The notes beneath the pieces are model-generated. The model made no database searches, had not been told where the DNA came from, and was given only the letters and a program-made list of their open reading frames with translations. Positions 6,917-12,001 of a stretch of DNA of 15,551 bases are shown here, piece after piece. Position 1 is the stretch's first letter; the number at the start of each line of letters is the position of its first letter. The position numbers were made by a program, and so were the translations under genes. This stretch comes from Clostridia bacterium (GTDB lineage Bacteria; Bacillota; Clostridia; Christensenellales; UBA1242): contig JALOBO010000032.1 in assembly GCA_023228225.1 (NCBI GenBank), positions 1-15,551 on the forward strand, written 5' to 3'.

Positions 6917-7348
6917 ATGTTAACTGATGAACAAATCGCTGCATTGACAGACGAACAAAAAGCCGAGTTGTTGGCAAAACTTCAACCGAAAACGGTTGAA
7001 GAAAGCCAAAACCAAACCGAAGATAATACTTTGGCAACAACCGAGCCGGAAGCAAATCCTGAATTGCAGCAACAATCCCAAGCACAAGAGCAAATTGCTG
7101 ATGAACAACCCGTAATTCCTGACTTTAATGAAAAGTTTAGCGAACTTGAAAAACGGTTTGAGAGTATTAGTAATACGCTTACAGAAAAGGACAAGATTAT
7201 TGATTCTTTGTCCAAAAAGGTTAAAGATTTAGAAGATAGAACGCCAACGGGTATTTATACACCGCAACCATCAGCGGCTGAATCTCAAGCCGCTAAAGAC
7301 AAAGAAGAAAAAATGTTACAACAATTTAAAAATAGTTATAGAAATTAA
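6917..7348 (+). CDS. Capsid scaffolding protein (143 aa; possible 152-aa form)
   Basis: Expected to fill the prohead interior, guide capsid protein into a closed shell and leave before or during packaging. The start at 6917 is chosen for its ribosome binding site; an alternative ATG at 6890 is also well served. The protein opens with a duplicated helix (LTDEQIAALTDEQKAELLAK). Then comes a low-complexity Gln/Glu/Pro stretch (24-66), a clear coiled coil (about 70-107, heptad pattern through KFSELEKRFESISNTL and IIDSLSKKVKDLE), and a basic C-terminal helix of the kind that contacts capsid protein. It is acidic overall and lies directly before the major capsid gene, the usual position. No head protease gene is visible, so scaffold removal is probably by exit rather than by cleavage from a nearby gene. 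The call rests on composition and position, not on residues diagnostic of a family. Confidence 0.8.
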   Translation: MLTDEQIAALTDEQKAELLAKLQPKTVEESQNQTEDNTLATTEPEANPELQQQSQAQEQIADEQPVIPDFNEKFSELEKRFESISNTLTEKDKIIDSLSKKVKDLEDRTPTGIYTPQPSAAESQAAKDKEEKMLQQFKNSYRN

Positions 7349-7372
7349 AATAAAAGAAAGGGAGAGATTAAA

Positions 7373-8437
7373 ATGGCATTTTCTGATTTTACTGGATTAT
7401 CGGTTGGTTCAACCGCGCTTGAAATCGGTGTTGCAAACATTATTTTAAGCAAAATGATTCAAGAACAACTTTATCGTAACGGTATTGGTATTACTGAAGT
7501 TTATTCAAACAACGCTTCGGCTGGTGGGGCGGTTTTGCGTGTTCCAAAAATTGTTGCTTCAACAAAATCGTTTCGTGAATTGGGCGCGTCTACAAATGGT
7601 TCATTTTTCAATTCTGACGCCGCTGAAATTAAGGGTTTAGATGAAATATTACTTGTTTGTAAAAACATTTATGATGCGATGGAAGACGTGCCACAAGCAC
7701 AACATGTTTTATCGTTGGGTGGGGCATCTGCTCTTGGTGTTCGCGCTCAAGAAATCGCTAAAAACATCGCTCGTCAAATGAACGCAGGAACAATGGCATA
7801 TCAAATCGCGGCTGTTTTAAACGCCGTTATTACCGCTTCTGGCACAGAAACAGACCGTATTTTTACTTACACGGCTGGCACTGCTGGCGATCCGTTGGCG
7901 AAGTTTCTTGACGCTTGTGCTTCGTTAGATAACGGTGATACTTACAATGATGTTTTTCCGACAGTTGGACGTCTTGCTTTATTGAGACCAACAGCGTTGA
8001 CTGACATTAGAAAAAGTGGAAACGTAATTGTTGGTGGATCTAACTTCGCACAAGACATGATTAAATCTGGAGCAGTTGACCCAGACACTATTTTACCAGA
8101 CGTTCCGGGTTATCGTGGCGTTATCAATGATGTAGCAATATTTTCTGCTTCAAATGCTCTGTGGACATTAGCAGAAACTTGGATGCAGCAAACTGCTGGT
8201 TATCTTGACAACGTAGTTGGTATCATTTGCGCTTATAACGCAACCGGGCGTGGTCATGCTTTTCCAGATTCGACCAAAGTTATTGACAGCCCATCTGGAC
8301 AAGGATTACGGATTCAACCATTATCAAATTTTGGTGTAACAGTATTTTTTGAGAAAGGAATTAAACTGTTAGCAAAAGCAACCGTTGTTGAAGGTTCATC
8401 GGCTATCACAGTATTAGCACCTGGATCGCAGGAATAG
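7373..8437 (+). CDS. Major capsid protein, probable HK97 fold (354 aa)
   Basis: Main shell protein. A strong ribosome binding site AAAGGGAG (about 7357-7364) precedes the ATG. The gene is richer in G+C than its neighbours and uses codons such as CGT for Arg, as expected for a very highly expressed product. It has a short N-terminal arm, a long helical stretch (ASALGVRAQEIAKNIARQMN, about 118-137) and a C-terminal beta-rich part (VPGYRGVINDVAIFSASNAL and following). Length suits phages that use a separate scaffold. It ends with UAG at 8435-8437. An Ig-like domain continues across this stop in the -1 frame, so a minority of capsid subunits may carry that domain. No known family signature is decisive; identity follows from position, length and expression signals. 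Confidence 0.9.
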   Translation: MAFSDFTGLSVGSTALEIGVANIILSKMIQEQLYRNGIGITEVYSNNASAGGAVLRVPKIVASTKSFRELGASTNGSFFNSDAAEIKGLDEILLVCKNIYDAMEDVPQAQHVLSLGGASALGVRAQEIAKNIARQMNAGTMAYQIAAVLNAVITASGTETDRIFTYTAGTAGDPLAKFLDACASLDNGDTYNDVFPTVGRLALLRPTALTDIRKSGNVIVGGSNFAQDMIKSGAVDPDTILPDVPGYRGVINDVAIFSASNALWTLAETWMQQTAGYLDNVVGIICAYNATGRGHAFPDSTKVIDSPSGQGLRIQPLSNFGVTVFFEKGIKLLAKATVVEGSSAITVLAPGSQE

Positions 8438-8466
8438 TTAAGCCAACTACAATCACAATTAGCGGT
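8392..8466 (+). promoter_or_regulatory. Candidate recoding region joining capsid protein to the Ig-like domain
   Basis: The -1 frame relative to the capsid gene is open from 8392 (just after a TGA at 8389-8391) and runs without a stop into the Ig-like domain. Sequence that looks like the domain's first strand (VKPTTITISGL) is encoded between 8437 and 8469, before any conventional start codon. A shift into the -1 frame must therefore occur between 8392 and the capsid stop at 8437. I find no canonical X XXY YYZ slippery heptamer there. Alternatives are termination and re-initiation at a rare start (ATA at 8434-8436 overlaps the UAG) or a single-base assembly error. Confidence 0.55.
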
Positions 8467-8745
8467 TTGGAAGCCGTTGTGGTTGGCGAAGAAATAGAAC
8501 TGACAGTAGCACTTTCCGCTGGATTTGATCCTGGCTACTATGCAGTGATTTGGTCAACAAGCAACGTATTACATGCAACAGTTGTTGGTGACAACGCTGG
8601 CGCAACCGTAACTGGTGTTGGAGCAGAAACTGCAACAATTACTGCTGAAGTTAAATCTATCGTTTATGTAAACGGAAGTCCTACTTATGTAGCGCTATCA
8701 ACACCGTTAACAGACACTCATACAGTTGTCGTAAGCGCAGCATAA
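8467..8745 (+). CDS. Ig-like (BIG2-type) capsid extension domain, start uncertain
   Basis: TTG at 8467 is the first conventional start codon in this frame, but it has no ribosome binding site and would cut off the domain's first strand. The domain very probably begins near 8437 and is made as an extension of the major capsid protein. The pattern is that of bacterial Ig-like group 2 domains: PTTITISG, then VVVGEEIELTV, then VIWSTSN with the core Trp, a variable valine-rich strand, and ATVTGVGAETATITAEV. Such domains on virions are thought to bind carbohydrate or host surfaces weakly, and many are attached to capsid or tail proteins by programmed frameshifting. From TTG the product would be 92 aa; as an extension it adds about 102 residues. 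The domain call is strong; the mode of expression is inferred. Confidence 0.75.
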   Translation: MEAVVVGEEIELTVALSAGFDPGYYAVIWSTSNVLHATVVGDNAGATVTGVGAETATITAEVKSIVYVNGSPTYVALSTPLTDTHTVVVSAA

Positions 8746-8760
8746 AATTAAATAAAGATT

Positions 8761-8797
8761 GGGCGGGCGATTGGCAACGATATTGCCGCCCTTTCTT
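8761..8797 (+). terminator. Rho-independent terminator after the capsid/Ig region
   Basis: GGGCGG plus CGAT (one bulged G at 8767) pairs with ATTG plus CCGCCC around a 10-nt loop (8772-8781), followed by TTTCTT (8792-8797). It lies 15 nt after the Ig-domain stop. It would reduce transcription into the connector and tail genes, giving far more capsid than connector, with partial read-through since no clear promoter follows. Confidence 0.8.
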
Positions 8798-8801
8798 ATA
8801 T

Positions 8802-8845
8802 CAAGTGGCTTGGCGCAAAACTACAGTTCGATTCTGTGGCGCTTG
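8802..8845 (+). other. tRNA acceptor/T-arm-like hairpin
   Basis: CTACAG (8821-8826) pairs with CTGTGG (8834-8839) around a 7-nt loop TTCGATT, which fits the tRNA T-loop consensus. Directly stacked beneath it, CAAGTG (8802-8807) pairs with CGCTTG (8840-8845). Together they give 12 bp, the length of a tRNA acceptor plus T stem. Only 13 unpaired bases stand where a D-arm and anticodon arm would be, so it is not a functional tRNA. It may be a tRNA remnant, a T-loop structure in the mRNA leader of the next gene, or chance. Confidence 0.35.
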
Positions 8846-8872
8846 TAATCCAAAAGAAAAGGGAGATTTAAA

Positions 8873-9349
8873 ATGAAAGAAGAATTAAAAGCCAATGAAA
8901 AAGATGTAATTGTCGTAAGTGAAGAACAAAAAGAAAGTTTTATGCAAATGATTATGAAAACAAAAGAGATTTATAACAATGTGTTACAAGAGTATTTTAG
9001 TACCCCAGCAGTAGTTCGGTTAATTTACATGGAAAACAGATTTAGATTATTAACCAAAGAAATAAAAAGCATTGACGAACTAAAAGATTTTATGATAAAA
9101 GAATTAGATATGATGAGATCCAAAGAAAATATGACACGAATTGAAATAATTGAATATCGTTTGGCAAAAAAGATTTATCGTGATGTTATCGAAGGGAAAG
9201 GCAAAGAAATAGATTTTAATAAACCCTTGTCTTATAATTATGACGAACAAAAAATGGAGTTTGAAGATATTAAAATGGGGCAAAAAGAACTTTATGATAG
9301 TTTTGAGCAACACTTATTAAACAAAGAGAAATTAGAATCTGAACAATAA
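8873..9349 (+). CDS. Hypothetical helical protein, capsid-connector interval (158 aa)
   Basis: Start ATG with AAAAGGGAG (8857-8865) upstream. The protein is highly charged and almost wholly helical by eye, rich in Lys, Glu and Met, without cysteine or membrane segments. A hydrophobic patch lies around STPAVVRLIYMENRFRLL (about 43-60). I recognise no family. It sits between the capsid terminator and the first neck-type protein, where phages of this layout may carry a head-tail connector, a capsid-associated protein or a chaperone. Being the first gene after the terminator, it would be made at a reduced level together with the connectors. It is a real gene by its ribosome binding site and spacing; its role is open. 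Confidence 0.75.
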   Translation: MKEELKANEKDVIVVSEEQKESFMQMIMKTKEIYNNVLQEYFSTPAVVRLIYMENRFRLLTKEIKSIDELKDFMIKELDMMRSKENMTRIEIIEYRLAKKIYRDVIEGKGKEIDFNKPLSYNYDEQKMEFEDIKMGQKELYDSFEQHLLNKEKLESEQ

Positions 9350-9367
9350 AAAGGTAGGTGTATTAAA

Positions 9368-9868
9368 ATGCCATTAGATACAACGGCGATGACTTATAGC
9401 ACTACAAGGCATATGTATATTCTTGAAATCGTTTATTTAAAAAACGAAATGGGAATAGACCTTGAAACGCGAGAAGGTAGCGCAACAAAAGCAAAAGATA
9501 AGGCTTATCAAGTTTCACGAACTATTTATAATTTTATTTATAACCATCACCTAAAAAATAAGCGCTATTGGGAGTATTTTTTAGCGTTTGACATTGAAGT
9601 AAGAGCAATTATTCAAAATTGTTTAGAAGAACAAATGCGCTATGAATGGGAAAGCAACGCAAGCATGCTTGAATATCAAATTGGAGTTAATTTGCTTAAC
9701 GGCACTAAAATTAGCCAAGATGATTTGCGTGGCAAACGTAGAATCGCAGTTGCAGTTGAAGATATTTTAAGGAATTATGAAAACGGTATGCTTATATTTA
9801 GTGGTAGAGAAATGTACCTGTCTGGCTACGCACAAACCGAATATGATTATACTGAAATGGGGTATTAA
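9368..9868 (+). CDS. Probable head-tail connector protein, SPP1 gp15/HK97 gp6 position (166 aa)
   Basis: Start ATG with AAGGTAGGTG (9350-9359) upstream, 18 nt after the previous stop. Largely helical with many aromatic residues (RYWEYFLAFDIEVRAIIQNC, about 75-94), and a C-terminal tail rich in Tyr (SGYAQTEYDYTEMGY). In phages with this order, the first connector after the capsid gene is a helical ring protein that binds beneath the portal. Size, helical character and position fit, but no diagnostic residue pattern is visible, so the role is inferred from gene order. The next gene begins one base after its stop. Confidence 0.55.
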   Translation: MPLDTTAMTYSTTRHMYILEIVYLKNEMGIDLETREGSATKAKDKAYQVSRTIYNFIYNHHLKNKRYWEYFLAFDIEVRAIIQNCLEEQMRYEWESNASMLEYQIGVNLLNGTKISQDDLRGKRRIAVAVEDILRNYENGMLIFSGREMYLSGYAQTEYDYTEMGY

Positions 9869-9869
9869 T

Positions 9870-10238
9870 ATGTCTAATATTGGTGTCGGAGAAACATATT
9901 GCGGTATTTATATTGAACAAGGCTACATAAGCAAAGTAGATTCTTTGTTAGGCAACACTTTGCCAGTTACAACACTAATAGGTACTCAATATATTAAAAC
10001 GTTCAAATACCGATATTTAACATCAAGTGAAATGCTTACGCAACCGATAAGTGGGTGGGTTAAGAACAAATATGAAGATGTAATTTTTACAAGCGAAAAT
10101 AGCGTTGATTGGAAAACAAAATCGTTAATATATACGCAAGATGGTAAAAGACATATACTTGAAAATAAATTACCGCAAAGGCAACATGGCATGTTTCTTA
10201 TTAGCCAAAAGTTTCCTCATATTTTGGAGTTAGTATGA
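9870..10238 (+). CDS. Probable head closure (stopper) protein, SPP1 gp16-like position (122 aa)
   Basis: The frame is open upstream to 9777, but the start that fits is the ATG at 9870, one base after the preceding stop, with GGGG at about 9859-9862 as a weak ribosome binding site. The protein is beta-rich. Its C-terminal half has GWVKNKYEDVIFTSENSVDW, then a KSLIYTQDGKRHI strand pair and a hydrophobic ending (FLISQKFPHILELV). Head closure proteins form a small beta-barrel ring that keeps packaged DNA from leaking. The size (about 100-125 aa) and the place between a helical connector and the next neck protein agree. Its stop overlaps the next start (ATGA). Moderate confidence. Confidence 0.5.
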   Translation: MSNIGVGETYCGIYIEQGYISKVDSLLGNTLPVTTLIGTQYIKTFKYRYLTSSEMLTQPISGWVKNKYEDVIFTSENSVDWKTKSLIYTQDGKRHILENKLPQRQHGMFLISQKFPHILELV

Positions 10239-10714
10239 ATCTTAATTTTGAAGATGACAAAAGTGTCTGCACCAATCTTGCACGGTTTTATGCACCAATG
10301 AGATCTGGTAATTTACGTTATAACGCCATTCAAAGTTATATAACTACCGATGGGTTTATCATTGTTTATTCTTTAAACGAAGCATATTATATTTATTTTC
10401 TTGAAGAAGGCACAAAAATAACGTCAAAACATAAGGGCTTTATTAGCAATATTACAGTTCCGGCAATAGCTAGTTATCTTAATGCTAAATATAATGATGT
10501 TAGCGATATGAAAAAATATTATGAAGAAAACGCTATTTTGGGCGGGAACGATATTTATATGCAACAAGGAAACGAAAGAATGATTAGCGAGAGAAACCTT
10601 AAATTGCTCGAAAGTCTAAATTTAAATGTCCCAAAGTTGGCTGAAACTTATGATTGGCAACATAATCAAAACAACGAAATTTATTATGAAGATTTTATAA
10701 AAAGAAAGTTTTAA
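10235..10714 (+). CDS. Neck / minor capsid-type protein, HK97 gp10-like (159 aa)
   Basis: Start overlaps the previous stop by 4 nt. Residues 16-31 (LARFYAPMRSGNLRYN) match the characteristic 'P...GNLR' signature of HK97 gp10-like and minor-capsid-2 proteins. This is followed by strands and YYIYFLEEGTKITSKHKGFI (about 51-70), corresponding to the family's 'Y..ylEeGT...' segment. The C-terminal 50 residues are helical and charged, an extension beyond the core domain. Such proteins sit at the head-tail junction and help attach or complete the tail. Context (after the stopper candidate, before the terminator/tube candidate) supports this. Confidence 0.7.
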   Translation: MNLNFEDDKSVCTNLARFYAPMRSGNLRYNAIQSYITTDGFIIVYSLNEAYYIYFLEEGTKITSKHKGFISNITVPAIASYLNAKYNDVSDMKKYYEENAILGGNDIYMQQGNERMISERNLKLLESLNLNVPKLAETYDWQHNQNNEIYYEDFIKRKF

Positions 10715-10726
10715 GGCGGTGTTAAT

Positions 10727-11554
10727 GTGTTACAAGAAGTATTAAGGGCGAATATCGAAGCAAAGTTAAACAACAATACGCAGGTTGAAGAATTTATCGT
10801 TGGTCAATATGCGAAAACAGACGCGAGCGATGATGAGTTTATTTATAACGTAAAAAACGGTTATCGCTTGATTGAAAAAACGTATATACCAACCATGATG
10901 GTTTTTAGTGCTGAATATAAGGCTATACCAGACTCGATTACTGGTTTTGCGACAATTACATTAAACTTTTTAGTTGGTGATGATGATGATCGCACCGATA
11001 AACTTAACGCTATGGAAGAAATTATAACAAAAATCGTTGCTAATAATGAAAGCGTTGTTGATGGTTCGACAACTTATAATACCATTTGGAACATGGACGC
11101 AATTACGCCAAGCGGGTTAATATTAGCAAACGGAAGATATTTCATTCAATTAAATACAACAATTTATATTGAATTCAGCAACACGTTTTATTTTGGCAAT
11201 CAATGGTCTTTTTATTTGGAATCGGTACGTATTTACCCTTATTCTGCTTCGACAGAACGCAAGATAGAACTTGCAAGTCCGCATATTTTAGGTGAAAAAG
11301 AAGCCACATCATTAAGCGAAACCGCAATATGGTCTGGGACACACACGTTTTGGGTTAACAGTGCTTTAAGCACGTTAATCGATACCCTTAATAGCACATA
11401 CGATATGTCTATAATTAGAACGCTTAAAATTGTTTCGCCAACAAATAGCACAGGAATAACTTTAAATGTAATTGTTGATGGATCTAAAGCTAATTATGAT
11501 CTTGGCGAAAAGGCGACATTAACATTAACGTTTGTCAAATCTTATAGCGAATAA
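10727..11554 (+). CDS. Probable tail terminator protein with extra C-terminal (tube-like?) domain (275 aa)
   Basis: GTG start preceded by AAGGCGGT (10713-10720), 12 nt after the previous stop. The N-terminal part (about 1-155) has an initial helix, a strand block (ITGFATITLNFLVGDDDD, 71-88), a helix (KLNAMEEIITKIVANN, 92-107) and a returning strand (ANGRYFIQLNTTIYIEFSNT, about 134-153). This is the alpha/beta layout of tail terminator/completion proteins, which are normally about 120-150 aa. The remaining 120 residues are a second, beta-rich domain (SFYLESVRIYPYSASTERKI to LGEKEATLTLTFVKS). No separate tail tube gene is seen between this and the next genes, so the C-terminal domain could be a tube-type module. 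That is inference; a dedicated sheath or collar domain is an alternative. Confidence 0.5.
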   Translation: MLQEVLRANIEAKLNNNTQVEEFIVGQYAKTDASDDEFIYNVKNGYRLIEKTYIPTMMVFSAEYKAIPDSITGFATITLNFLVGDDDDRTDKLNAMEEIITKIVANNESVVDGSTTYNTIWNMDAITPSGLILANGRYFIQLNTTIYIEFSNTFYFGNQWSFYLESVRIYPYSASTERKIELASPHILGEKEATSLSETAIWSGTHTFWVNSALSTLIDTLNSTYDMSIIRTLKIVSPTNSTGITLNVIVDGSKANYDLGEKATLTLTFVKSYSE

Positions 11555-11568
11555 ATGGTGGTGTTAAT

Positions 11569-11997
11569 ATGCAAGATTATAGAATTATAGTTCAACATGG
11601 CGGTACGACCGAAAAGTTAAAAACAAATCCGCAATATATTGCACCGAAACAAGAAAAAGTTGTCGCTGAGAAACCAGCCATAAAAGAATATAATGCTGGT
11701 AAGTTGCAGTTAAATGTAAGAAAGGCTGTTGCCGTTGGAACTGCTACGGGTATGAAAATCAATCAATGGGTAGGGGAATTAACAGAAAATAAAGTCACGC
11801 AGCAACGCATACAAGCGGGATTTACAATAGCGGGAATTGGGTATTACATGATAAGCAACCCAATTCAAGGAGGCATTGCCATGGCGGCTTATGTCGGCAA
11901 TGCAGCAATAAATTATGAGGTAAAAAATTATAAAGAAAATCTATCTGCAAATTATTTAAAGCAACTAAGCGGCGGCACTGTAAACACAAGGGGGTAA
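11569..11997 (+). CDS. Small protein with hydrophobic core in the tape-measure position (142 aa)
   Basis: ATG preceded by GGTGGTG (about 11556-11562). The N-terminal 55 residues are polar and extended (Lys, Gln, Pro). A helical stretch follows (RKAVAVGTATGMKINQWVGE, about 51-70), then a hydrophobic, glycine/alanine-rich segment (about 82-114, AGFTIAGIGYYMISNPIQGG and onwards) and a polar tail ending in GGTVNTRG. Tape-measure proteins commonly have such a membrane-compatible segment and lie between tube and hub genes, exactly this position, but they are usually 600 aa or more. Either this is a drastically short tape measure or pore protein, or an unrelated membrane-active virion protein. I do not recognise the family. 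A real gene by spacing and ribosome binding site. Confidence 0.6.
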   Translation: MQDYRIIVQHGGTTEKLKTNPQYIAPKQEKVVAEKPAIKEYNAGKLQLNVRKAVAVGTATGMKINQWVGELTENKVTQQRIQAGFTIAGIGYYMISNPIQGGIAMAAYVGNAAINYEVKNYKENLSANYLKQLSGGTVNTRG

Positions 11998-12001
11998 TTT
12001 A

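Noticed and set aside
8752..8871. 40-codon open stretch between the Ig domain and the next gene
   Set aside because: No ATG and no ribosome binding site; it coincides with the terminator and the T-arm-like hairpin.
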